A stretch of 64,000 nucleotides of DNA from Chryseomicrobium sp. FSL W7-1435 (lineage in GTDB: Bacteria; Bacillota; Bacilli; Bacillales_A; Planococcaceae): NCBI RefSeq assembly GCF_038595005.1, contig NZ_CP151997.1, positions 1,116,001 to 1,180,000 on the forward strand, written 5' to 3'. The position numbers and the translations under genes were made by a program. Under the pieces are notes generated by a model. It was not told the DNA's origin and ran no database searches. It saw only the letters and a program-made list of their open reading frames with translations. This document shows, one piece after another, positions 6,406-14,780 of this stretch. Numbering within the stretch: the first letter of the stretch is position 1; every line of letters begins with the position of its first letter.

Positions 6406-9320
6406 ACCGATTCTTGATTGTCGTTCTTGTAGTGGCGGGCGTATTTGGCCTGCCCTATTTGCTTTGGGTGACATCGCCTAATTCTTCTGTAACTGCTTCA
6501 GAGAGTGTTCAACAAGATTTAGATGAGTTTGAAGGGATTAACTGGTTTTTCCAACACAATAAGTTATCAGATGCTCAAGATGCAACTGTTGAATTAGATG
6601 TGTTATCAGGTTCTTTTTCACAAGCAGAGTGGGATGCTGCTAGCGTTGCTAATGAACGCAATAAATTATTGTTGGTTCAACCGCTTGAGTGGTTAGCTAT
6701 TCAAAATGAATTGTTAACGCGAGAAATAGAAGATTTTACTGGTGTTCGATCTACAGGGTGGATGATGCATTATTTTGAGGATCTTTCGAATTCAAATCCC
6801 GATATTCCGAAATCCACTAAGGCTTTAGTGGAGGGGGAGTGGGATTTTCAGGGCTCAGGCTACGTGTTTACCAATGAAAGACTTGAAAAAACAGTCGTCC
6901 TAGAATCCACTGAAGTTTACGAACAAGGTACTACTGATCAATGGCAAGAGAGTAATTATCGAGGCTGGATCCAGCTGCTAACTGTTCCCATTGAAGAGGA
7001 TGTGACGTTTTGGTTCAAACTACCGCAATCTGTAAGCGAAAAAGCGCCTACTACTTTAGCGGATGGGATGATACCAGGTGTCGTTGAACGCTCCCATCCT
7101 AAAGTACATGCAGTCTATATGGCAGGTGACTATCAACAATTAGAATCACCACCTGCACTTTATCAAGTGTTTGGTCTATCAACTGTCTATGATTTCTTTT
7201 ATGAAAATCGAAAAGATGGCTTTTATTGGTCGTTTTTTGCAAGTCGATTAGATGATTTTGTTTCTGACGCTGAAAATCTTCCGGGTTATCCCGAGCGACA
7301 GAACGAGGAGCTAGTTCATCATTCGCGGGTGCAGGGCAATGAGTTTGAAGTGCAAGTAAACGGAGAGTGGGAAAAGCTTACTGTGAAAGGTGTCAATATA
7401 GGTATGGGGAAACCGGGCTTTTTCCCTGGTGAAGCAGCTATAACAGAAGAAGAGTATTATCGCTGGTTTCAACAAATAGGAGAGATGAATGCCAATACAA
7501 TTCGGGTCTATACTGTTCACCCACCTGGCTTTTATCGTGCTTTAAAACGATACAATGAGGAGCATGAAACGCCGCTCTATGTTTTTCACGGGGCTTGGAC
7601 AGAAGAAGAATTGCTTGAAGAAACACAAAATGCTTTTAACGAAGAAACTGTGAAGCGATTTGAAAAAGAGTATAAAGACATTGTTGATATCATTCACGGA
7701 AATGCACGCGTTCTTCCACAGGTTGGCCATGCCTCTGGTACATATGAAACAGATATATCTGAGTATGTGATAGGGTGGATTATCGGTATTGAATGGTATC
7801 CAGAGATGGTCGTAGGGACAAATGAAGAAAACAAAGATGTAGGCCAATATAGAGGGCGCTTTGTAGAAACTGACCAATCGTCACCCTTTGAACATTGGTT
7901 AGCAGAACATATGGATGGTATTTTGACATATGAATATGAAAATTATAACGAACTCCGACCTATCAGCTTTACCAATTGGGTCACAACGGATTTGCTTGAA
8001 CATCCTTCAGAACCTAATGTGGATGAGGACTTAGTTAGCGTAAATCCAAATGTCATCTCGCTAACAGATGAAATGACTTCGATAGGCCAATTTGCATCGT
8101 ATCACGTCTATCCTTATTATCCAGACTTTTTAAATGTGGACAAAACCTATTTGGAATACGTGGATCAAGACGGTGAAAAAAACAGTTATGCGGGGTACTT
8201 GAATGAATTGAAAGCGGCGCATGACATGCCAGTATTAATCGCTGAATTTGGCATACCTGCTTCAAGGGGCGGAACTCATGTGAATCCCTATGGCTGGAAC
8301 CAGGGGAATGTAACCGAAGAACAGCAGGGGGAAATCGTATCAAAGTTATTCCGAACAATCGTAGCTGAAGACTATTTGGGAGGCCTCGTTTTTAGTTGGC
8401 AGGATGAATGGTTTAAGCGAACATGGAATACTCAAGAGTACGATAATCGTGAACGTCGCCCTTATTGGTCAAATCGACAAACCAACGAGCAAAATTTTGG
8501 ACTGCTTAGCTTTGACTCGATGAAAATAAAAATTGACGGAGAATTCTCGGATTGGGACGAATCTGCGCTAGTGGAGAGTTCGAATCTATCCCTTTACGTC
8601 ACACATGATGAGACAAATCTGTACTTGCGAGTTGAAGGAGTCCAGGATTCAGACAAGGCTAAAATTGTAATGGATACTATTCCTGAGCAAGGAAACAGTG
8701 CGATTGAAGGCCTCAACGAGAGTACGTTTAATGAAGGGATCGACTTCGTAGTTGATATTGATGGAGCGGATACACGGTTACTCGTTGACAGTTACTATGA
8801 TTATTACCATTTCCTTTATGGCAATGAAGAGAATATGATTGAACCCGTATCAACCGGCAAAAAAAATTCAGGTGAATTTACACCTATTTATTACGTGCTG
8901 AACAAAGAGCTTTATTATCCAGAGCTTGATAGAGTAGATCCATTCCAATTCTATGAAACTGGGAAATTACGCCGAGGGAATGGTAATCCAGAGTCTATGG
9001 ACTACGATTCGTTAGCGGATTATGAATACGGTGAAAATGCAGTGGAGATACGTATTCCGTGGCTGTTGCTCCAATTCCGAGACCCGAGTCGATTAGAAGT
9101 CATTGGCGATGTCTTTAAAGATGGAGAGACCGCTAGTAAATTTATAGAATCAATTGGACTGGGGCTTATCGTTGATGATGAACTAGTCGCTAGTAATGGA
9201 AGTGGGCAAGTGGCGTCATTGCAACGGTATACATGGGAGAGTTGGAATTCACCGACGTTCCAAGAACGGTTAAAACCATCCTATTATATTTTGCAAGAAA
9301 CCTTCTCTGAATCAAATTAA
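6402..9320 (+). CDS. large exported glycoside-hydrolase-like protein of the exopolysaccharide cluster
   Basis: 972-aa protein with an N-terminal membrane anchor or signal (FLIVVLVVAGVFGLPYLLW). The N-terminal third has no family I recognise. A TIM-barrel glycosidase-like domain follows (NTIRVYTVHPPGFYRAL), with candidate catalytic acids in VIGWIIGIEWYPE and PVLIAEFGIP; the latter resembles clan GH-A nucleophile strands (GH2/GH5). The C-terminal part (IDGEFSDWDESAL ... NLYLRVEG) resembles a CBM9/DOMON-type beta-sandwich. ATG 6402 overlaps the synthase stop (ATGA) and follows AAGGAG; the frame is open upstream from 6309 inside the synthase gene. It probably trims, binds or modifies the polymer outside the membrane, comparable in position to YdaJ-type or PgaB-type partners. 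Confidence 0.72.
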   Translation: MNRFLIVVLVVAGVFGLPYLLWVTSPNSSVTASESVQQDLDEFEGINWFFQHNKLSDAQDATVELDVLSGSFSQAEWDAASVANERNKLLLVQPLEWLAIQNELLTREIEDFTGVRSTGWMMHYFEDLSNSNPDIPKSTKALVEGEWDFQGSGYVFTNERLEKTVVLESTEVYEQGTTDQWQESNYRGWIQLLTVPIEEDVTFWFKLPQSVSEKAPTTLADGMIPGVVERSHPKVHAVYMAGDYQQLESPPALYQVFGLSTVYDFFYENRKDGFYWSFFASRLDDFVSDAENLPGYPERQNEELVHHSRVQGNEFEVQVNGEWEKLTVKGVNIGMGKPGFFPGEAAITEEEYYRWFQQIGEMNANTIRVYTVHPPGFYRALKRYNEEHETPLYVFHGAWTEEELLEETQNAFNEETVKRFEKEYKDIVDIIHGNARVLPQVGHASGTYETDISEYVIGWIIGIEWYPEMVVGTNEENKDVGQYRGRFVETDQSSPFEHWLAEHMDGILTYEYENYNELRPISFTNWVTTDLLEHPSEPNVDEDLVSVNPNVISLTDEMTSIGQFASYHVYPYYPDFLNVDKTYLEYVDQDGEKNSYAGYLNELKAAHDMPVLIAEFGIPASRGGTHVNPYGWNQGNVTEEQQGEIVSKLFRTIVAEDYLGGLVFSWQDEWFKRTWNTQEYDNRERRPYWSNRQTNEQNFGLLSFDSMKIKIDGEFSDWDESALVESSNLSLYVTHDETNLYLRVEGVQDSDKAKIVMDTIPEQGNSAIEGLNESTFNEGIDFVVDIDGADTRLLVDSYYDYYHFLYGNEENMIEPVSTGKKNSGEFTPIYYVLNKELYYPELDRVDPFQFYETGKLRRGNGNPESMDYDSLADYEYGENAVEIRIPWLLLQFRDPSRLEVIGDVFKDGETASKFIESIGLGLIVDDELVASNGSGQVASLQRYTWESWNSPTFQERLKPSYYILQETFSESN

Positions 9321-9462
9321 TTTGATGAAACCTCAAAAAGGTATACAATAGATTTATAACATATTTTGGGCGAAACTAGTTTTTTGTACCTATATTAATT
9401 TTGGTGCTGCCATTGTTTAATTAGGTATATAAGTGCTAGTTTTTTTAAAGGGGGAATGTGAC

Positions 9463-10743
9463 ATGCTTAGACAGTTGAAAAATGAGAGTGGTTACACATT
9501 GTTGATTACGCTTGGTCTCATTTTGATGCTTATGCTATTTATGTTCTCCTTCACACGAATTGCGGTATCACAAAAAGTTCAAGTGGAGAAAACTGACTCT
9601 ACATTAGTAACGACTGCCCTTGCTGAGATGGGCGCAGAGTATTATAAAGAGCAAATTATTGCTGAAGTAAATGCCTTAATAAATGATACTTCAATTAAAA
9701 TGGACGGCATTAAGAGTACGGCAACTAGTTACTCAGATTTAACTTCAAAAATGAATCAATTAGCAAATACACAAAATACCAATCTACTAACTTATTATAC
9801 TAGTAATCAGTACTTTGAAACGGATGCTACACCAGAGTCCTTACGTACAGCTAATACAACTTTTGTAGAAAATCCAGGAATTGGGTATCGTTTGATAGAG
9901 CGTTCTACTTTAGACATCACGACATCAACACTCTCCTTAAAAGTTGTGGGATTCACACCTCAAGAGGTGAGTGAACCGATTGAAATTTTCCTGACTTTGC
10001 CTAAACAACTCATGTGGCAGGGGGATAAGACCGAAACCTTCACTGCAACCTACTCATTTGAAGAATACGCAGATTTACCAAACGAGAAAACCATTGTTAT
10101 AAACGATCCCAATTCAATTGGATCTAGCACGTATACGTTTCAACAAGAGCACTTTTATCATTTTGTAAGTGGTGCTTTGTTTGATAAACAGCAATTTGGA
10201 ACGGACGGCAGCTTAGTGAAAGTAAATGTTCTTTCAGGTGCACCATTGGAATTTGACAAGCATTTTCAAGTTTTAGATTCTAATCTTATTACTACCACTC
10301 TTACTTTAGATTTCAACTCAAATTCCCAAACGGAAATTGTGAATTCGCATATTATTGCTAATAAAATTACCATTACCAAAGGCGATGTTGTAATGGAGAA
10401 TGTTGACCCTAATAATAATTCACAAAAAGTCGACTTCACAAATGCATCAACAATCTGCTTGAAACCGAGTGATTCGGTGACCGCTGATGCCTATGACAAG
10501 AATGTTGTGAATTTAAAAAAGGTACTTCTCTATAGCGGAGACTCTAAATTAGTCTACAAGAAAAGTAATGGATTGTATTATTATTTCACTGGAAGTAACG
10601 AGTTTGTTATTCCATCTCCTCAGCTAGATAACGCTATTTATAAAGAAGCGTGTATGATTACGATGACAGCTCAGGAACAAAAGACTGTTTTTGAAGCGTA
10701 TGATCCAAACAATATGAGATTAAGTGATGTCATTTATCAATAA
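9463..10743 (+). CDS. PilX-like pseudopilin / membrane-anchored surface protein
   Basis: 426-aa protein beginning MLRQLKNESGYTLLITLGLIL. A short basic leader, a Gly at a possible prepilin cleavage site, then a hydrophobic helix of about 25 residues is the class III signal layout, although the usual Glu at mature position 5 is missing, as in PilX-like minor pilins. The rest is Asn/Thr/Ser-rich and likely beta-structured outside the cell; it has only two Cys and no recognised domain. ATG 9463 has an AAAGGGGG site eight bases upstream. It follows the glycosidase gene after 142 bp and may share its transcript. No prepilin peptidase or pilus ATPase gene is nearby. Function unknown. Confidence 0.6.
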   Translation: MLRQLKNESGYTLLITLGLILMLMLFMFSFTRIAVSQKVQVEKTDSTLVTTALAEMGAEYYKEQIIAEVNALINDTSIKMDGIKSTATSYSDLTSKMNQLANTQNTNLLTYYTSNQYFETDATPESLRTANTTFVENPGIGYRLIERSTLDITTSTLSLKVVGFTPQEVSEPIEIFLTLPKQLMWQGDKTETFTATYSFEEYADLPNEKTIVINDPNSIGSSTYTFQQEHFYHFVSGALFDKQQFGTDGSLVKVNVLSGAPLEFDKHFQVLDSNLITTTLTLDFNSNSQTEIVNSHIIANKITITKGDVVMENVDPNNNSQKVDFTNASTICLKPSDSVTADAYDKNVVNLKKVLLYSGDSKLVYKKSNGLYYYFTGSNEFVIPSPQLDNAIYKEACMITMTAQEQKTVFEAYDPNNMRLSDVIYQ

Positions 10744-10764
10744 TTAAAGTAGACAGACAAAAAT

Positions 10765-10812
10765 AAAATCAGTAGATTCTCTACGTTGTATTCTAGAGAA
10801 TCTACTGATTTA
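10765..10812. terminator. hairpin terminator linked to repeat copy 2
   Basis: The stem AAATCAGTAGATTCTCTA pairs with TAGAGAATCTACTGATTT around a short loop, 22 bp after the pseudopilin stop. It should end the pseudopilin transcript. The stem is nearly the same as those at 45018 and 48618. Confidence 0.78.
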
Positions 10813-10826
10813 TTAGTTTACGTTGT

Positions 10827-10949
10827 GTTGAGTTCCGTTCCGGGACTGCGTTCCGTGGGCGCGTCGTGAGTCTCCTCGTCGCAAGCTCCTGCGGGGCCTC
10901 ACGTTCCGACTTCTAATCCCACTGGAGTCAGCCCCTCCACTCCACTCAA
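10827..10949 (-). repeat. interspersed palindromic repeat, copy 2 (minus orientation)
   Basis: Reverse-oriented 123-bp copy: it starts GTTGAGTTCCGTTCCGGG and ends TCCACTCCACTCAA on the plus strand. It lies between convergent pseudopilin and mqo genes, and its hairpin partner lies on the pseudopilin side. Sequence differs from copy 1 at scattered positions. Confidence 0.9.
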
Positions 10950-11000
10950 AATGCCAGTCATTTAAGTTTTATAATTGAGTTTAATTATAGCCAGTTTTAA

Positions 11001-12545
11001 TTAAGTAGTTTCTGGTGTTGCAGGGACCGTAACGGTTTCTTGTTCTTTTTTAGCCAGTTCCATCTCCGTTAACTTTAACGTTCGCGCTGTTGAGTTTAAT
11101 AGATCAAAGAACAGTTCTCGGTCATCCGATAAAGAGACTCCGTAAGATGGGACCATTTCTTTCACTCGTGGGTACCACTCTTCAATAAACTCTGGGAAGC
11201 AGCGTTCAAGAACTTCTAACATAACGTGAACAGCAGTAGAAGCACCAGGAGAGGCTCCTAATAAAGCGGCTACAGAACCATCAGTTGCACTGACAACTTC
11301 CGTACCAAATTGAAGAGTTCCTTTGCCACCGATTTCGGTGTCCTTGATGACTTGGACGCGTTGACCGGCAACAACTGTTCCCCAATCCTCAAGTTTTGCA
11401 TCAGGGATAAATTCGCGTAATTCTTCCACACGTTTTTCATTCGACAGCATGACCTGCTCAATCAAATATTTGGTCAGAGACATTTCTTTAGCCCCTGCAG
11501 ACAACATGGTAAACACGTTGTTTGGTGTGACCGACTTAATCAAATCAAGATTCGATCCTGTTTTTAAGAACTTTGGAGAAAAGCCTGCGAACGGACCAAA
11601 CAGTAAGGACTTTTTGCCATCTATATACCGTGTATCTAAATGCGGAACAGACATTGGCGGCGCGCCGACTTTTGCCTTTCCGTAAACTTTTGCATGGTGT
11701 TTTTCAACTATTTCTGGATTATTACATACTAAGAATAAACCACTTACAGGGAAGCCACCGATGTTCTTCGATTCATGAATGCCTGACTTTTGAAGTAAAT
11801 GAAGACTACCACCGCCTGCACCGATAAAGACGAAATCTGCTTGATGGTATTCCCATTCTTTCGTTTCATGGTTGGTCACTTTGAGTTCCCAGCGACGATC
11901 CTCTAGGCGTGTCAGGTTGTCTACACGGTGTTTGTAATTTACTTCGACTTCTTGCTGTTGAAGATAATCAAAAAGCATACGAGTCAAAGCACCAAAGTTA
12001 ACATCTGTTCCAGTGTCAATCTTAGTTGCCGCAATTGGTAGACCATCCGTGCGGTTGTTCATGATTAATGGAATCCATTCGGCAAGTTTTTTAGGGTCTT
12101 GAGAAAATTCCATCCCTTCAAACAATGGGTTCGGAGAAAGTGCTTCAAAGCGTTTGCGTAAAAATTCTACGTCTTCTTCACCTTGCACCATACTCATATG
12201 GGGGATAGGCATAATAAAGTCTTGTGGATTTTTTAATAATCCTTTTTCCACTAAAAATGACCAGAACTGGCGTGATAGTTGGAATTGTTCATTTACTTTA
12301 ATTGCTTTCGTTATATCAATTGAGCCATCTTTTAATTGAGGTGTGTAATTTAGTTCGCAAAGAGCCGCGTGACCTGTACCCGCATTATTCCACTCATTTG
12401 AGCTTTCAATACCGGCTGCATCTAGTTTTTCGAATACTTTAATGTTCCAGTGAGGGACAAGTTCTTTCAGAAGGGCGCCTAAAGTTGCACTCATTACGCC
12501 GGCACCAATCAAAATGACATCCATTTGTTTATCTTGACTGTTCAT
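11001..12545 (-). CDS. mqo: malate:quinone oxidoreductase
   Basis: Peripheral-membrane FAD enzyme that oxidises malate to oxaloacetate and passes electrons to menaquinone, replacing or backing up malate dehydrogenase in the citric acid cycle. The 514-aa product starts [20 protein letters not shown], with the FAD-binding [10 protein letters not shown] motif, then [19 protein letters not shown] and, near the end, [19 protein letters not shown], all diagnostic of Mqo. ATG 12545 is favoured because it matches the family N-terminus; ATG 12560 in frame has no spacing from its AAGG. It is convergent with the pseudopilin gene across repeat copy 2. Monocistronic by layout. Confidence 0.95.
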   Translation of the reverse strand: MNSQDKQMDVILIGAGVMSATLGALLKELVPHWNIKVFEKLDAAGIESSNEWNNAGTGHAALCELNYTPQLKDGSIDITKAIKVNEQFQLSRQFWSFLVEKGLLKNPQDFIMPIPHMSMVQGEEDVEFLRKRFEALSPNPLFEGMEFSQDPKKLAEWIPLIMNNRTDGLPIAATKIDTGTDVNFGALTRMLFDYLQQQEVEVNYKHRVDNLTRLEDRRWELKVTNHETKEWEYHQADFVFIGAGGGSLHLLQKSGIHESKNIGGFPVSGLFLVCNNPEIVEKHHAKVYGKAKVGAPPMSVPHLDTRYIDGKKSLLFGPFAGFSPKFLKTGSNLDLIKSVTPNNVFTMLSAGAKEMSLTKYLIEQVMLSNEKRVEELREFIPDAKLEDWGTVVAGQRVQVIKDTEIGGKGTLQFGTEVVSATDGSVAALLGASPGASTAVHVMLEVLERCFPEFIEEWYPRVKEMVPSYGVSLSDDRELFFDLLNSTARTLKLTEMELAKKEQETVTVPATPETT

Positions 12546-12673
12546 GATTGCGTTCCACATCCTTGAAAGTTATTAAGCACTTTTCGCTTATCAAAAAAAA
12601 AGCAGGTTCTCCCGCTAATGGGGACCATACTTCGAGAATTGTATACGTACATTCCCTATTATACGCCTGTTCA

Positions 12674-12701
12674 TTGACAAATTTCTACTATTATTTATTA
12701 G
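12674..12701 (+). promoter_or_regulatory. putative sigma-A promoter of the macro/VWA operon
   Basis: Consensus TTGACA (12674-12679) is followed after 16 bp by TATTAG (12696-12701), about 58 bp before the macro-domain start codon. The -10 is weak (four of six). Confidence 0.45.
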
Positions 12702-12758
12702 ATAGAAAGCATGAAAAAATTAGGATATGATAGAGGAAATACACATTGGAGGCTCATT

Positions 12759-13757
12759 ATGCCCTTTTATATAATAAGAGATGATATAACAAAAGTGAAA
12801 GTTGATGCTATTGTGAATGCCGCAAATCGACAATTGCAAGAAGGTGGGGGTGTCTGTGGTGCTATTTTTGAAAGTGCTGGTCGCCAACAATTGACAGAGG
12901 CTTGTCAGCTTGTCGCTCCAATCAAAACGGGAGAGGCCATTTTAACGCCAGGTTATCAGTTACCGGCAGCCTTCATTATCCACACTGCGGGACCGAAGTG
13001 GAGTGGGGGACACAATGATGAAGAATCCCTACTCAGAGCCAGTTATCAAAATTCACTAGAACTGGCAAGTCGACATCAACTGAAAAGCGTAGCCTTTCCC
13101 TTAATTTCTTCAGGGATCTATGGCTTTCCAAAAAAACAAGCATTCAAGATTGCTCGCGACGTAATTGGCAAGTATGTTGAAACACACGAAATGACGGTTT
13201 ATTTGGTCCTGTTAGATCAAAATGCAATTACAGTAAGTGAAGAATTAAAAATAGCCATTGAACAATTCATTGATGAAGAAGCGGTTCATCATCTTGAACA
13301 ACGTTATAGTCGGTCTCATGCCAACGTAAGAGAGGAAGGGACATTTTCTTTTAAAGAACTGCCAGATATACACGAAGAAAAGCGCTCGACACTTGATCAG
13401 TTTTTGACGAATGCGGAAGAAACCTTTTCTCAAAAGTTATTGCGTTTAAATGATGAAAGACAACTATCAGACCCTGAAGTATACAAACGAGCTAATTTAG
13501 ATCGTCGACTATTTTCAAAAATTCGCTCCAATAAAGACTACCAACCTAAAAAAGCAACGGCATTAGCTTTGGCATTGGCTCTTGAACTATCACTTGAAGA
13601 AACGCAAGATTTATTAAGTGCAGCAGGGTATTCCTTATCGAAAAGTACCAAATTTGATTTAATTGTAGAATACTTTATTCGTCAACAAAATTACGACATA
13701 TACTTGGTGAACGAAGTATTGTTCACGTATCATCAACCGCCACTCGGAACTTTTTAA
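12759..13757 (+). CDS. macro-domain ADP-ribose-binding protein with C-terminal HTH-like helical domain
   Basis: 332-aa protein. Residues 1-about 165 are a macro domain with AIVNAANRQLQEGGGVCGAI (adenosine and ribose loop) and SSGIYGFPKKQA (phosphate loop), the features of enzymes that bind or remove ADP-ribose or deacetylate O-acetyl-ADP-ribose. Residues about 225-330 are all-helical: DPEVYKRANLDRRLFSKIRS, then KKATALALALALELSLEET and STKFDLIVEYFI, which looks like a helix-turn-helix fold. This fusion is common in Firmicutes but its role is not known to me. ATG 12759 follows GGAGG by six bases; an in-frame ATG at 12711 lacks this. The next gene, VWA, begins 79 bp later and is probably co-transcribed. 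Confidence 0.85.
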   Translation: MPFYIIRDDITKVKVDAIVNAANRQLQEGGGVCGAIFESAGRQQLTEACQLVAPIKTGEAILTPGYQLPAAFIIHTAGPKWSGGHNDEESLLRASYQNSLELASRHQLKSVAFPLISSGIYGFPKKQAFKIARDVIGKYVETHEMTVYLVLLDQNAITVSEELKIAIEQFIDEEAVHHLEQRYSRSHANVREEGTFSFKELPDIHEEKRSTLDQFLTNAEETFSQKLLRLNDERQLSDPEVYKRANLDRRLFSKIRSNKDYQPKKATALALALALELSLEETQDLLSAAGYSLSKSTKFDLIVEYFIRQQNYDIYLVNEVLFTYHQPPLGTF

Positions 13758-13836
13758 CTGTCGCTTCGCAAGCGACCAGTTGTGTTAAGAATTTTCGTAT
13801 CCTTTAGTTACTAACTAATTAAAGGAGGAACTACAC

Positions 13837-14454
13837 ATGAAAACTGAAATTTTGTTTCTAGTAGACCGCAGTGGTTCAATGCAAGGTTTAGAAAAAGATA
13901 CGATTGGTGGCTACAATAGTTTGCTACAAAAACAGCGTGAAGTAGAAGGGGAAGTTATTCTCTCTACCTTATTGTTTGATAATGAAATCGAATGGTTGCA
14001 TGACCGAATGAAGCTGGAAGAGATTTCACCCATTACACAAGCAGATTACTATGTAAGGGGAAGTACAGCTCTTTTAGATGCAATCGGTATAGGAATTCAG
14101 AAGCTAATCAATGTTCAAAAGCAACAAAAAGCAAAAGTCCTGGTTGTTATCACAACAGATGGGATGGAAAATGCAAGTCGAGAGTATAATGCAAAACAAA
14201 TTCGAAAGATGATTACTGCCCAAAAAGAACTGGGTTGGGAATTTCTATTCTTAGGTGCCAATATTGACGCAATTACCACAGCAGAACATTTTGGTATCCA
14301 CCGAGACTTTGCCGTCAATTATCATGCAGATGCAAAAGGGACGGAATTAAATTTTGCATCCGTGAATGAAGCAGTCTCTGCTGTCCGGTCGGGGAAGAAA
14401 ATGTCGCGTGAATGGAAGGCGCAAGTCGAGCAAGACTTCAAAACTAGAAAGTAA
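13837..14454 (+). CDS. von Willebrand factor type A domain protein
   Basis: 205-aa cytoplasmic protein that is almost entirely a VWA domain. It begins KTEILFLVDRSGSMQG, an intact MIDAS (DxSxS with RSGSM), and has the second MIDAS Thr in YYVRGSTALLDAIG and the Asp in VVITTDGMENAS, so metal-ion-dependent ligand binding is expected. No signal peptide or membrane helix. AAAGGAGG lies eight to ten bases before ATG 13837. Neighbouring macro-domain gene suggests a two-protein module acting on an ADP-ribosylated or nucleic-acid ligand; this is inferred from the pairing. Confidence 0.85.
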   Translation: MKTEILFLVDRSGSMQGLEKDTIGGYNSLLQKQREVEGEVILSTLLFDNEIEWLHDRMKLEEISPITQADYYVRGSTALLDAIGIGIQKLINVQKQQKAKVLVVITTDGMENASREYNAKQIRKMITAQKELGWEFLFLGANIDAITTAEHFGIHRDFAVNYHADAKGTELNFASVNEAVSAVRSGKKMSREWKAQVEQDFKTRK

Positions 14455-14497
14455 GAAATTGGTACAAAAAACGCTTATAAAACTCTATTAATTACAA

Positions 14498-14734
14498 GTT
14501 GAGTGGAGTGTAGGGGTTGACTCCAGTGGGATCAAAAGTCGGAATGTGAGACCCCTCTTAGATGTGGAGAACGTCATGCTAGAAAGTCCGAGAAAATCAG
14601 GCGTGCCAAGTGAGGCGCTCTTGGCCTCGGTTGGTGCGACTGCTTTTGGAGCGTCTTTCTGACGTTCGCAACTCGATTACAATGAGTTGAAAATAGACGC
14701 GCCCACGGAACGCAGCCCCGGAACGGAACTCAAC
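14498..14734 (+). repeat. interspersed repeat copy 3, with 125-bp module in place of its centre
   Basis: The outer arms match copies 1 and 5 (GTTGAGTGGAGTGTAGGGG at the left, GGAACGGAACTCAAC at the right), but after GTGAGACCCC the usual core is missing. In its place lies about 120-135 bp (about 14556-14690) that is the reverse complement of the unit repeated in tandem at 42936-43428, in single copy. It agrees with the fourth, divergent unit of that array (AAAAGCAGTCGC variant). It lies between convergent VWA and symporter genes and accounts for the 326 bp without a gene here. Confidence 0.9.
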
Positions 14735-14736
14735 GT

Positions 14737-14779
14737 AAAAACAAGTGTTCTCACTATTCAGCTGAGAACACTTGTTTTT
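14737..14779. terminator. hairpin terminator linked to repeat copy 3
   Basis: AAAAACAAGTGTTCTCA pairs with TGAGAACACTTGTTTTT around an eight- to nine-base loop, directly before the symporter stop codon. It serves the minus-strand symporter and probably also the VWA transcript. The stem differs from the other repeat-linked hairpins in its outer part but keeps the TTCTC/GAGAA core. Confidence 0.82.
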
Positions 14780-14780
14780 G

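Noticed and set aside
7311-8358. Several minus-strand open frames of 60-110 codons
   Set aside because: They are antisense to the 972-aa glycosidase-like protein, which has a continuous, domain-bearing frame and an operon overlap.
13759-13780. Stem TCGCTT/AAGCGA between the macro and VWA genes as terminator
   Set aside because: No T-run follows and the stem is short; the two genes are more likely co-transcribed.
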